From contig NC_056033.1 in NCBI RefSeq assembly GCF_004379255.2, positions 42,992,719-43,056,718 of the forward strand: DNA of 64,000 nt, read 5' to 3'. The translations under genes and the position numbers were made by a program. The DNA is from Salvia splendens. Taxonomy: Eukaryota > Streptophyta > Magnoliopsida > Lamiales > Lamiaceae. The notes under the pieces are model-generated. The model worked only from the letters and a program-made list of their open reading frames with translations, ran no database searches and was not told the DNA's origin. Positions 1 through 10,200 of the stretch are shown in pieces. Position 1 is the stretch's first letter. Every line of letters starts with the position of its first letter.

Positions 1-3000
1 TTCAGCTGTACGAAGATGATCCATCCAGAACGGTCAAGATCGGTTTCGCGGGAACGCCCCTACTTCGGGAAAAAAACCATCCAGCTCCTCAAGGAGTATA
101 AAGACGTCTTTGCATGGTCTCCGTTGGACATGACCGGAGTGCCCCCCGAGGTAATCACTCATCGGTTAAATATTGATCCTTCAGTCCGGCCGATAAAACA
201 GAAGCAAAGACTCTTTGCGGCAGAACGAAGTCAAGTCATCCATGACGAAGTCCGTCAATTATTGAAGGCGGATGTGTTATTCGAAGTGAAGTATCCTTCG
301 TGGGTGGCCAATCCTGTCATGATCAAGAAAAAGGAAGGAGGATGGCGGATGTGCATAGATTTCACCGATCTAAATAAGCACTGTCCCAAAGATTGCTATC
401 CCCTTCCGAACATAGATAAAAAAGTAGAAGCTTTGATAGGCTTTGAAATTTTTTGTTTTCTTGATCTGTACAAAGGATACCATCAAGTTTTAATGGATGA
501 GATTGAAGCTTCAAAAACGGCCTTCATTACTGATTTCGGCATTTTCGCTTATAAAAAGATGCCATTCGGTTTAAAGAATGCCGGAGCCACTTATCAAAGG
601 ATGGTAGACAAGCTTTTTCGGCACCTGATTGGAAAGGAGGTCGAAGTGTATGTTGACGATATAGTCGTCAAAAGCAAAAGCACTTCGGAGTACGAGCACA
701 ACCTCAAGTCCACTCTCAACGTGCTCAAGAAAGCCAACCTCAAACTTAATCCCCAAAAGTGTACCTTTTTGGTAGATTCGGGAAAGTTTCTGGGTTGTTG
801 GGTTTCAAAGGACGGACTCAAGGCAAACCCCTCAAAAGTTCAAATCGTTCAGAACATGGCAATGCCGAAGTCCATACATGACGTGCAAAGGCTAACCGGA
901 TGTCTAGCCGCACTGAATCGATTCCTTTCCCAAGCAGCCGAAAAGCAACTGCCGTTCTTCAAGGTGTTGAAAAAGGCACCAAAGTTCGAGTGGGGAGCCG
1001 AGCAGAAAAAGGCCTTTGACGAGCTCAAAAGTTATCTAGCCGAGCTTCCTATTCTCTCTGCTCCAACCGAAGCCGAAGTAATATTCTTATACTTAGCGGC
1101 ATCGGATCAAACCATCAGCGCGGTGCTTGTACGAGAAGAAGGCCTAAAGCAGCTTCCCATCTACTTTACAAGCCGAGCATTAAGAGGTCCAGAAACAAGG
1201 TATCAACCTCTGGAAAAAATTGCTCTGGCATTAGTAAATGCAGCAAGGAGACTGCGGCCATACTTCTATGCTCACAAGGTATGCGTCTTAACTGATCTGC
1301 CACTTCGGCAAGTGTTGACCAAACCAGAAGCATCAGGCAGAATCGCCAAGTGGGCTATAGAGTTGGGAGAGCACACAATTGAATACCTACCTCGGAAAGC
1401 CATCAAGGGACAAGCCTTAGCAGATTTTCTTGCAGAAGCAAAGTTCGATCAAGCAATTCCTGTTATTGCCGAACAGAAGAATTCTGCCAATGCCGAACTA
1501 GCACAGCCCTTGGAATCCGAAATAGAGCCGCCGGACTGCTGGAGCGGATTCGTAGATGGAGCTTCAAACAAGATGGGAAGTGGAGCTGGTATTTTACTTG
1601 TCGCTCCCGACGGACACGAGGTAACCTACTCACTTCGGTTCCTATTCCCCACTACTAATAATGAAGCCGAGTACGAAGCCCTCCTGGCCGGACTCCAGTT
1701 AGCGCAAAGTCTGCTCGTCAAATCTCTCAAAGTCCATTGTGATTCACAAGTCATAGTAAATCACATGTTGGGTACAAGTGAAGCCCGTGACGAGAGAATG
1801 AAGAAGTATTTGGACAAAGCGCAAAGCATCAGCCGAAGTTTCTCCTATTTTCGGATAATCCGTATTCCCAGAGCGGAAAATAGCCGAGCAGATACCTTAA
1901 GTAAGTTGGCCTCAGATCCGAGCTCAAAGGCGGAAGAATTAATGCATCGAAGCATTGATGAAGCCGAGGTACATTCAGTATCCAGCTCGCCGAACTGGAT
2001 GACGCCGATCTTGCAGTATCTGGATCAAGGACAATTGCCCGAGGATAAGAGAGAAGCTCGGAAGATTACGTGCCGAGCACTTCGGTACGAACTTCATGAA
2101 GGAGTCCTCTTTAGAAAGTCTTACCTCCAGCCGTTATTGCGGTGCGTAGGACCAGAAGAGACGGACTACATCCTCAGAGAAGTTCATGAAGGATCGTGCG
2201 GTAGCCACATCGGAGCCAGAGCTTTAGCTAAAAAAGTTCTGAGATGGGGATATTATTGGCCAACCATGGTACAAGAGGCAGTGCAGCTCGTCAAGAAGTG
2301 TACGAAGTGCCAAATTCATGCAAATGTCCCAAGGATGCCGCAGACCGATCTATACACTATGCAAAGCCCTTGGCCTTTCATGCAATGGGGCATAGACATA
2401 GTGGGACCACTTCCTCAAGCTCCTCGGCAAATGAAATTCCTTATCGTTGCCGTGGACTACTTCACGAAGTGGGTGGAGGCGGAACCATTAGCTACGATAA
2501 CGAGCTCAAAGGCATTGGACTTCGTCTGGAAGAACATAGTGTGCCGATTTGGCATACCCCACATCCTCATCTCGGATAATGGGACTCAGTTCACCGACAA
2601 GACGTTCAAGAATTGGTGCCAAGAGCTGAACATTCAACAGCGGTTCACTTCGGTCTCCCATCCCCAAGCAAACGGACAAACGGAAGTAACGAACCGGATT
2701 CTGGTGAAAGGGTTAAAAGCTCGGTTAGAACAAGCCAAAGGACAATGGGTAGAAAATCTCCCTCAAGTCCTATGGTCCTATCGAACTACACCCAAAACCT
2801 CCAACGGTGAAACTCCGTATAGTCTGGTGTACGGCACTGAGGCCGTAATTCCGGTGGAGATCGGCGTACCCAGTCCCCGAACTCTAAATTTCTCCTCAGA
2901 AATGAATGACGACGGACTGAGAGCAGAACTAGATCTCGCCGAAGAAAGAAGAGAATTGGCGTGCATAAAAGCAGCCAAGTATAAGGAGCAAGTAGCCCGG

Positions 3001-3229
3001 TATTATAACCAAAGGGTGAAAAAAGCTTCAATTTCAAGTGGGAGATCTCGTCTTGAGAAACAACGAAGTAAGCCGAGCAGAAAAGCTGGGCAAACTCGAG
3101 CCCACATGGGAGGGTCCGTATCGGGTGTCAGAAGTCCTCGGCAAAGGGTCTTATAAATTGACTCACATGTCAGGAGAACAAGTACCCCGAACATGGCACG
3201 TCTCCAACCTCAAGAAGTTCCACTTGTAA
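1..3229 (+). pseudogene. pol: pol polyprotein of Tat element copy 1 (RT - RNase H - archaeal-type RNase H - integrase), frame-broken
   Basis: Sense-strand pol, cut by the window edge. The frame is open from about position 77 to 3156. Upstream, an A-run of 7 (6 in copy 2) at 70-76 shifts the frame, so the ATG at 16 is not a real start. The reverse transcriptase shows YVDDIVVKS. It is followed by a gypsy RNase H, a second RNase H (WSGFVDGASN), an integrase zinc finger (H-H-C-C around HEGSCGSHIG) and a D,D,E core (GIDIVGP, SDNGTQF, GQTEV). At an A6 run near 3017-3023 the frame leaves the conserved integrase C-terminus, which continues in the +1 frame to 3229 and contains a GPY/F-type WEGPYRVSEV motif. 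The same break is present in copy 2. The rest of the translation appears identical to copy 2. Confidence 0.9.
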
Positions 3230-3474
3230 GAGACAAAGTCCGGTCAGTCTGTCTTGTGTCTAGTTCGGTCATAGGGGTACATGTTTTTATTTGTTTGTTT
3301 TTACTTGTACCTTTTACTTGTCGTTTTATAAAAAGTTTAAAGTTTTTTTCTTTCGTCTTTTTCATTTTTTCCCTATGTGTTTTGTCTCTATGTGCTTGTC
3401 GTCTCTTACAAATGGTACCAAGGTATATCGTTCTTTAAAGACTGATCCCCTTTTTAGATCGATTATTAAAGACT

Positions 3475-3738
3475 ATTGTGAGTCCAAGCTTCTAAGGAGG
3501 ATATAAGACCACAATTCAGCTTAACAAGCAGTCCGTCTGAAACGAACTGCAATAAGCCAACGATTGTGAGTCCAAGCTTCCAAGGAGGATACAAGACCGC
3601 AATTCAGCTTAACAAGCACTTCGTCTGAAACGAACTGCAGTAAGCCAACGATTGTGAGTCCAAGCTTCTCAGGAAGATACGAGACCACAATTCGGCTTAA
3701 GAAATAAGCACTTCGTCTGAAACGAACTGCAATAAGGG
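3475..3738. repeat. 88-bp tandem repeat, 3 copies, downstream of pol (copy 1)
   Basis: Units begin at 3475, 3563 and 3651, each starting ATTGTGAGTCCAAGCTTC and ending near GAACTGCAATAAG. The array lies in the untranslated spacer between pol and the antisense ORFs. It matches 21909-22172 in copy 2. Confidence 0.85.
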
Positions 3739-3960
3739 AAAGTCCGATCCACGCGATAAACCTCGCCGAATTAGGACGACCAAGTTCGGTCAAAGAAGTT
3801 TACCTCATAAGACCGGGGACGACCATGTCTAGTCAAAGAGGTTTACTGCATAAGACCACTTCGGTTAAATGGGAAAGTCCGATCCACGCGATAAAACTCG
3901 CCGAATTAGGACAAGGGAAAGTTCGATCCCGGCGACAAAAATCGCCAAATTAGAACACAA

Positions 3961-4241
3961 ACCAAGTCTGGTCAAAGATGTTTATTTCATCAGACCAAAG
4001 ACGAGTCCGGTCAAAGATGTTTATTTCATCAGACCAAAGACGAGTCCGGTCAAAGATGTTTATTTCATCAGACCAAAGACGAGTCCGGTCAAAGATGTTT
4101 ATTCATCAGACCAAAGACGAGTCCGGTCAAAGATGTTTATTTCATCAGACCAAAGACGAGTCCGGTCAAAGAAGTTTACTTCATAAGACCAAGGACCAAG
4201 TCCGGTCAAAGAAGTTTACTTCATAAGACCGAGGACAAGTA
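3961..4241. repeat. 39-bp tandem repeat, about 7 units (copy 1)
   Basis: Units of 39 bp built around GTCCGGTCAAAGATGTTTAT. Five are of the GATGTTTATTTCATCAG type and two of a diverged GAAGTTTACTTCATAAG type. Since 39 is a multiple of 3, the array stays open in all frames and yields a fake 13-residue peptide repeat. One unit here has lost a T (TTTATTCATC), unlike copy 2. Short diverged units of the same kind reach back to about 3780. Confidence 0.85.
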
Positions 4242-4371
4242 CGATGAAATTTTTTCGCTAAGCTGTAAATACAGTGTTAGAAGCGAAAACAAAATTTCAT
4301 TTTTCAAATCTTGTTCGGCATACAACTCAGCTACCCTACAAAATGGCGTTACGCTATTACAAAGGACTATT

Positions 4372-5160
4372 CTACTGTCCAGGGTTGCTGAAGTTAAGCC
4401 ACCTATCTGCAAAATCCTCTGGAAGCCGAGTTCGGTTGTTCCGAGCAGATGAAGAATAAGCAGGTTGACGAGATGCTATCCTCGACCCAATGCCTCTTCC
4501 CCGAGCCCGAGAAGTCCTAACACCTCGGCGATGAAGAGTCTCTGCAATAATCATCTGCTGATCCTGCTCGCTCATAGTCACAACTCCTCGGCGAATTTCA
4601 GTCTGTCCCTGTCTTGACGATACCGGTTGCTCCTGAGCCCGTTCTCGTCTTGACGTTTCCGGCTGTTCCGGAGTTCGTTGTTGACTGGAAGTAGGATTTT
4701 GAACAAGGGAACCAGAGGCTTGATCTGGAGTGCGAGCATCTGTTGGCACGACATGCCGAAGGAATCTTTCTATGGAGGGGCGCCGAGAAAGAACAATGTC
4801 GTACCGAGAAGCCCAGCGCCGTAATGATTTCACAACTTGTTGGCAAGCCGAGCTCTCCAGCGCATTGTTCCTCCGGAGTACATGATATTCCTCCCACAGT
4901 TCGTCAACTCGACTCTGAACATCTGATATGGTCAATCCCCCGCGCACACGGATGTAATCCTCGTACGCAGTCCTCTCAGCAACGGTCGTATTCAGCTCGG
5001 CCTCCAGATCCTTCTTATCGGACTCTAAGTCCTTATTATCGGCCTCCAGCTTCACTAAACGAGCCAGAAGCTCGTCATTCTTCGTCTGATCGGCTATAGC
5101 TCTTTGCTCAGCTTCGTCTAAAGCCGAAGAGTACAGCCGTTTCCAGTGAAGTATCTCCAT
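4372..5160 (-). CDS. antisense coiled-coil ORF of Tat element, copy 1 (262 aa)
   Basis: Open on the strand opposite to pol, between the repeat spacer and the antisense Transposase_28-like gene. Residues 1-70 are highly charged with heptad-like Leu spacing (LVKLEADNKDLESDKKDLEA), predicting a coiled coil. Residues 150-200 are Q/S/R/E-rich and low-complexity, and the tail is Arg-rich (TSRARGRGIGSR). No enzyme motif is seen. An in-frame stop lies just upstream of the ATG. It could be a separate gene or, through the AG at CTCAAG before the ATG, a 3' exon of the neighbouring antisense gene. The translation is identical to 22807-23595, so the frame is preserved in both copies. Function unknown. Confidence 0.6.
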   Translation of the reverse strand: MEILHWKRLYSSALDEAEQRAIADQTKNDELLARLVKLEADNKDLESDKKDLEAELNTTVAERTAYEDYIRVRGGLTISDVQSRVDELWEEYHVLRRNNALESSACQQVVKSLRRWASRYDIVLSRRPSIERFLRHVVPTDARTPDQASGSLVQNPTSSQQRTPEQPETSRRERAQEQPVSSRQGQTEIRRGVVTMSEQDQQMIIAETLHRRGVRTSRARGRGIGSRIASRQPAYSSSARNNRTRLPEDFADRWLNFSNPGQ

Positions 5161-5361
5161 CTCCTTGAGTACAAAGCAGCTATATTAGTTCGGCAGCTGT
5201 ACCGAGCAGATAGTAAAATACAACAGGAATAAAGGCAAGTACGAAAAGCTATACGAAGACAAGTGTAGAGAATTTTTCATTCACAAGGAAAATTTTTACA
5301 CTAGGAGGGCTTCAAGGCCATTTTACAAGGAAGAAACTAGACTAAGAGAAGGGAGACGAAA

Positions 5362-7216
5362 TCATACTCCACCAGCTTCGTCTCCGGCTCCTTGGTCTGG
5401 TTCAGCTTCTTTCTCCTGAGCTACCTCAGCCTCGGCCTCGCCTCCTGCCGGCCTCGCCTCCGCCTCCTGATCGGCTTCCTTCTCCGGATGCCCGGCCCGC
5501 TCGACTTCGGCCTCCAGCTCCAGCGGCTCGGCCTCACCCTCTCCGTTGTAAGTCGAAGCGGGTGAAACGGGTCCCACGGAGGCAAAGATAGCCTCCAGGT
5601 TCTCGTCCCGATCAGCTCGACAACTCCGGACTCGGTCTATAGAAAGCAGGACCGAGGATGAAGCGAGCTCCTCAAGGAGCGGCAGATTCTGAAGCCGAGC
5701 TGCTATCTCTCGGCTGTACAGAGGCAGCACGACGTCGGCCCCCTGCTCGCCCTTATCGGCAATTAGCCTTACCAGACTACCGACAAAGGCCGAGAACTGG
5801 CTGCTCAAAAGAGTTTCTCAGTGTAAACACGGAGAGCTCCCCCTTGGGCAACCACGGCAGGCAGCATCCCTCCGTTTCGTCTGCTCCCGCTGGATGACGA
5901 GCTGGTTTTTGGCAAACTGAGCTTCATCCTGGGCCGAAATCCTAGCAGCTCTGGCCTTCTCAAAGTTAGCCTCAGCCTGTTCGGCCCGATGACAAGCAGC
6001 CGCCAACTTCCTCTGCATCTCAGCATAGTCATTGGACGCTTTGGAGAGTTCGACGGCGACGAGCTTGGAGAGCATATCGTTCCTCTGAAAATGGATAAAG
6101 AAAAAAGTCAACAAAGGGGCCACAAAAAATGCAGGAAAAAAGCAAGGCCAGAAAATCAAGAAGAGAATTCACCTCGGCGAAGTCCGTGGGCCATAAAAAC
6201 GGCTCACAGATATGTTCCGAAGGAGGCGCCAAGACCACATCTTTCTCTGGCGCTCTCGGGGGCTTCTGGGCCTTCCCCCTCCCCTTTGCCGAAGTCGACT
6301 CCGGCTTCTTCGGATCCGAAGAGGTTTTTTGCCTCTTCGGAGTCCTCTCGGCATCAGACGCCGAGCTGGTGGTTTTCGGCCTCTCCGGCTCCTTGGCTCC
6401 GAAGATTTGCGGCTAGCCTTACTCAGCATGTACACTGCCAAAAAGCAAGAAAGCAAAGTCAGGTTTTCTTCGTTAAAGCAGTAGAGCATAAAGATAAAGA
6501 GAAATCCTCACCCTCGGCCTCTTCGTCCGAAGACGAGATGTCGAACACGACGTCGCCCTTGACGAGCTCAGACTCCGTGTATTGTTTCCTAACTATGGGA
6601 ATCTTGTTGAGCTCGCCATCGAGCGCGTCCAACGGTTCAGGCCGAGGATGACGGATAACGGACTCCGGCCCTCTCCAGGGAAAACTAGGAGCCGCGGTCC
6701 TATCATAGTAGAAGAAGCGATTTTGCCACTTCGGCCACTTTGTTTTACAAAAGGCCCTAAAGGGCTGTAAAGGGATCAAGTAAAACCAAGACCCCTTCCT
6801 CTTAAATTGAAAGAATTTAAGGATCGCCTTCAGAGACAAATCCCTTCCTAACCTACGAAGTTCGGCAGCGAAGGCCGACAAGTGCCTCCAAGAGTTCGGA
6901 GTCACTTGGCCTAAAGGAAGCTGAAAAAAATCTAGTAAATCTATAAAGGCAGAAGGGAGGGGGAAACGAAGCCCGCATTCTAAGCAGGCCTCGTACACGG
7001 TGGCGTACCCCTCCGGCGGGGAGTCAGCCCTATGATCACCGTCAGGTACCACCGCCTTCCCCCCAGGAAAAAAGTATTTTTCGGGTAGGGATATCACAGT
7101 ATCCTTACTCAAATACTATGGAAATACTCTACGGTCTTCTCCCCGGACTCTTTCCGGCCAGAAGACCCCTTATCCCCTTTCCTACCGCTACCCGACTCCG
7201 AAGAAGAAGAAGACAT
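5362..7216 (-). pseudogene. antisense Transposase_28-like gene of Tat element, copy 1 (frameshifted)
   Basis: Counterpart of the intact three-exon gene at 23797-25653. The same two introns can be seen, but single-base differences break the frame. Near 7110 the run CTCAAAT has lost an A compared with CTCAAAAT in copy 2. Near 6400 (CCTTGGCTCC) a base is missing compared with copy 2. Around 5810-5875 there are several indels in the segment reading GAGAGCTCCCCC. The Transposase_28-like part (GLRFPLPS, NSWRHLSAF) is still readable. Copy 1 therefore cannot make the full antisense product unless the breaks are sequencing errors. Confidence 0.8.
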
Positions 7217-7538
7217 TTTTCTTACTTTTTGAAGATGAAGAAAGTCTGAAGAAGCTCTTGAAAGCGGAAGAAAATTTCTCGAAAAAGAGAGAGTATAGAA
7301 GACGCAACAGCAAAGTGTTCAAATGAGGAAGAAAGAGCATATTTATCATATTCGGGAAAGATTTCGAGATCGTTGCGCCGTTTCGAATCCCACCTTTTCA
7401 GGATTCAACGGCCGGATTTTTCTGTCGCATTTAATGGCAGGCACGCGCAAGGCACGTCCCCTGACGTCAGCCTCCCCCTTACCATTATCCAGAATGCCGA
7501 AGTGACTCACCTCGCCGAAGTGATTCACTTCGCTTTTC

Positions 7539-7549
7539 GGGGGGGGTAG
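7539..7549 (+). other. polypurine tract of Tat element copy 1
   Basis: GGGGGGGGTAG directly before the 3' LTR start TGATGGGG at 7550. This is the expected place for the plus-strand primer of an LTR retrotransposon. Confidence 0.8.
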
Positions 7550-8144
7550 TGATGGGGTACGAACTAAACCCTAATGGCAAGCCCAATAACAGTGACGGCC
7601 CATCAGCCCAGAGCCCAAGAAAGAGTATCTGTTCGGCACCAAAGAGTTCGGCACGACCAAAGAGTTCGGACTCAGCCTACAGCTCGGTAAAAGCCGACCA
7701 GTCAAGCTCTCCTCTCAGATCGGCAAGAGCTGATCGGTAAAGTCCAGCAGTTCGGTCTCAGCATTCGACCGAACTAGGAGTTAGTGGACTCATGAAAGGC
7801 CTCCACGACCTCCGCTATACCCACGATCTATTTAGTGGTACGAAGCAGTTATTGAGCAGTTATTGCTCACCCACGATCTTGTTAGTGGGGCTGCAAACCA
7901 CGACATTAGTTCAATGTATAAATAGAACTTAGATCAGATAGAAAAGGGTTAAGCTCTCTAGAGATAAAAGCATATAGCAAGTCTGTGTTGTAAGCTGTAA
8001 TCCCAGATCAAGCAATACAATCTTGCCCTCCCTTCTTCCCGTGGACGTAGATTTACTTCAGTAAATCGAACCACGTAAATTCTTTGTGTCGTAGTTTCAT
8101 TCTCTACCAGCATTTACTAACATCAGAAATTCGCGCAATCATCA
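7550..8144 (+). repeat. 3' LTR of Tat element copy 1
   Basis: A 595-bp LTR bounded by TGATG and CATCA. Its first about 530 bp differ from the copy 2 3' LTR at only a couple of visible substitutions. From about 8082 to 8144 (the U5 end) it is strongly different. It contains a TATA box and the imperfect direct repeats CGATCTATTTAGTGG and CGATCTTGTTAGTGG. Confidence 0.92.
7917..7925 (+). promoter_or_regulatory. LTR TATA box (TATAAATAG), copy 1 3' LTR
   Basis: TATAAATAG lies about 370 bp into the LTR and is conserved in all three LTRs of the window. It is the likely core promoter of the element and, in a 3' LTR, could drive read-out into the flank toward the WEB gene region. Confidence 0.65.
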
Positions 8145-8246
8145 AGCAGCTTTGCACGGCTAGGGTTTGTGTGAAAATAACGATACTTGCTGTGCAAAAT
8201 TAAAGAGGCGTGAAAATGAAATGAATTTGTGATTTTGCTATTGAGA

Positions 8247-8310
8247 GCATCTGCAACAGTGATCTTCGCGGCGGGCTGGCCCGTCCCGGCAGAACGAGTC
8301 ACGACAGAAT
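8247..8310 (+). mobile_element. fragment of PIF/Harbinger-type terminal sequence
   Basis: GAGCATCTGCAACAGTG followed by GC-rich sequence resembles the left end of the Harbinger-like element at 29501 (GAGCATCCATAGTG). Only one end is seen. The rest of 8145-8494 shows no gene. Confidence 0.35.
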
Positions 8311-8494
8311 GTTGTTGCTAGTTATGTCAAGAAAAGAAGTTTTATATGGATTTTACATGAGTTTAGTTTGCAAATTATAATTCTAATGGGTCTTAGAAAC
8401 AATTTCAGGCTTGAAAATTTGTCATATACTAATTCATAGTTAGCATTTCTCACTGCAAAAATAAATTTATATACTCCAAACAATATATATAGTA

Positions 8495-8673
8495 CTTCCC
8501 TTCGTCCCTGAATAGTATGCACTATTTTCTGTTTTGTCCGTCCCCAAAGATTACGAACATTCCAATTTTGGAAACTTCTTCTCCCTAATGAAGTGGGACC
8601 CATTCTCCACTAACAACTTAAAAATTCTCTATCTAACTCTCCTTACTTTACAATAACTGCATTAAAACTGTCA
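8495..8673. mobile_element. Stowaway-like MITE, cut by the assembly gap
   Basis: After a TA, the sequence CTTCCCTTCGTCCCTGAATA is a variant of the CTCCCTCCGTCCC end common to plant Stowaway elements. The other end falls in the run of N. Confidence 0.55.
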
Positions 8674-8773
8674 NNNNNNNNNNNNNNNNNNNNNNNNNNN
8701 NNNNNNNNNNNNNNNNNNNNNNNNNNNNNNNNNNNNNNNNNNNNNNNNNNNNNNNNNNNNNNNNNNNNNNNNN
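8674..8773. other. assembly gap (100 N)
   Basis: Exactly 100 unknown bases, the usual placeholder for a gap of unknown size. The distance between Tat copy 1 and the WEB gene is therefore not reliable. Confidence 0.99.
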
Positions 8774-9385
8774 TACAAGTCACAAGCAAAGATTAATGAG
8801 TCGATTGATTGATTGTTTTGTTAGAGGGAATAGAGGAAATGTATGGACAGTTTGCAAGAAAGGAGATGATGCACTGGCATTGTACATTGCAATGTTCAGT
8901 AAAAATGAAAAAAAAAATTAAAGTCTTAGATAATCTTAGAGTATTTTCTAGCTCAAACTAAAATAGTGTTCCCTATGTATGAATGTGATGTGATTCTTTG
9001 AACCTAGCAAAACAAAAGTGTAAAGTGGTTAATATCATGAGATTATTCCCTACATTGAACTTGGCCATTTCGGACTTTGAAACCTAGTTTAGTTTATTAG
9101 ACGCTTCTTTTTTTTCTATTCAATAAGTCAGAGGTCGAGTAATCTCGTAACTAAATGGAAAACCATTATTAATCAAATTTATAAATAAAAAACTTGGCCA
9201 CAATTAAAAGGTCATATGATATGCTACACCTGATGAAATAGATATACAATTATACTTGGATGAGTGTAGGTGTGTCATGATTAGTATAGCATCATTATAC
9301 TCCTATACATCTTGTTTATTTCATAAGAAGTAGCATGTGTAATCCATATATAAATGCAGAGTAATGTAATGCTTTATACTTTACG

Positions 9386-9694
9386 TGAGCACCATTCTCT
9401 ATTTAGTCCACGTTGACATTTTTTTAACTCATTTAATTTAATGCTAATATTGTCGAAATAAATTTTAAAATATAGCGTAAAATTCGATTTGTTCTTTCAT
9501 TCATATTTTTGAAGTTAGGGAGAATGTGAACTTCTAGCTTTGTTTTTATAACTTGCAAAATTAATGACATTATTAATAAAAAAAATTTATATTAATAATG
9601 ACTTTTAAGGTATTAAAAGTAAATTGAAGGGATAAAACGAAACTAATGCTGACGTGGATTAAACGAAAATAGTACTACATACTAATGGTGCTCA
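9386..9694. mobile_element. inverted-repeat (MITE-like) element
   Basis: The left end TGAGCACCATTCTC with TTTAGTCCACGTTGACAT is mirrored on the right by ATGCTGACGTGGATTAA and AATGGTGCTCA. The interior is AT-rich with no ORF. The target duplication is unclear. Apart from this element, 8774-10200 holds AT-rich DNA with no gene visible. Confidence 0.5.
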
Positions 9695-10200
9695 TTAAGA
9701 AATGCAGCATACCTTTCAGCTCCAAAGACAATAAATCATCCCAATAACAAAGTTCAATAAGGCAAACAAACATGATCAATTGATACATATCTAAGTGTAT
9801 TTAATCGGATGTAGCACTGAGATGACAGTGGTAACACGCAAAACTTATATAAAGCCACCATGTACGTAAAAAAGATCATTATGCTACTTTCTAATGTCAA
9901 TCTACACTAATGTACGTACTCATTTGGTAAGACGGTTCGACCAGAAATCACGGCACACAATGATTCGCAAGTAAGACAAGGGGTATCTCCACAACATAAA
10001 TCACATTACATTGTCAGACAAATGATATGCTAAAGATGATGATACAAATCTCCAGTTTCAAGTTTTCAGGACAAACCTATAATAAGAGGGGTAATATTGG
10101 AACCAAAAAATGAAGCAAATGACCAAAAGCAAATTCATATTGCACGTGGAAAAATATTCACTGTACCTCCCTAAAACAGAGATATAATATAAGTCTGCTA

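Larger units (their letters stand above)
1..8144 (+). mobile_element. Tat-lineage Ty3/gypsy LTR retrotransposon, copy 1 (5' end outside window)
   Basis: Position 1 corresponds to 18436 in the complete copy 2, so the 5' LTR, gag and protease of this copy are outside the window. Order seen: pol (RT, RNase H, a second RNase H, integrase), a tandem-repeat spacer, ORFs on the opposite strand, polypurine tract, 3' LTR. The second RNase H plus antisense ORFs between pol and the 3' LTR are known marks of the Tat lineage. The 3' LTR ends at 8144 (CATCA); the 5-bp sequence after it is AGCAG, but the matching 5' flank is not available. The first about 5 kb looks identical to copy 2. Confidence 0.93.

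Noticed and set aside
16..60. ATG at position 16 as start of pol in copy 1
   Set aside because: It is in the wrong frame; alignment to copy 2 shows an extra A at 70-76 that joins it by accident to the pol frame.
3010..3030. Programmed -1 frameshift heptamer (A AAA AAG) at the integrase break
   Set aside because: The heptamer is out of phase with the zero frame, and the needed shift is +1 (or loss of one A), so the classical -1 signal does not apply.
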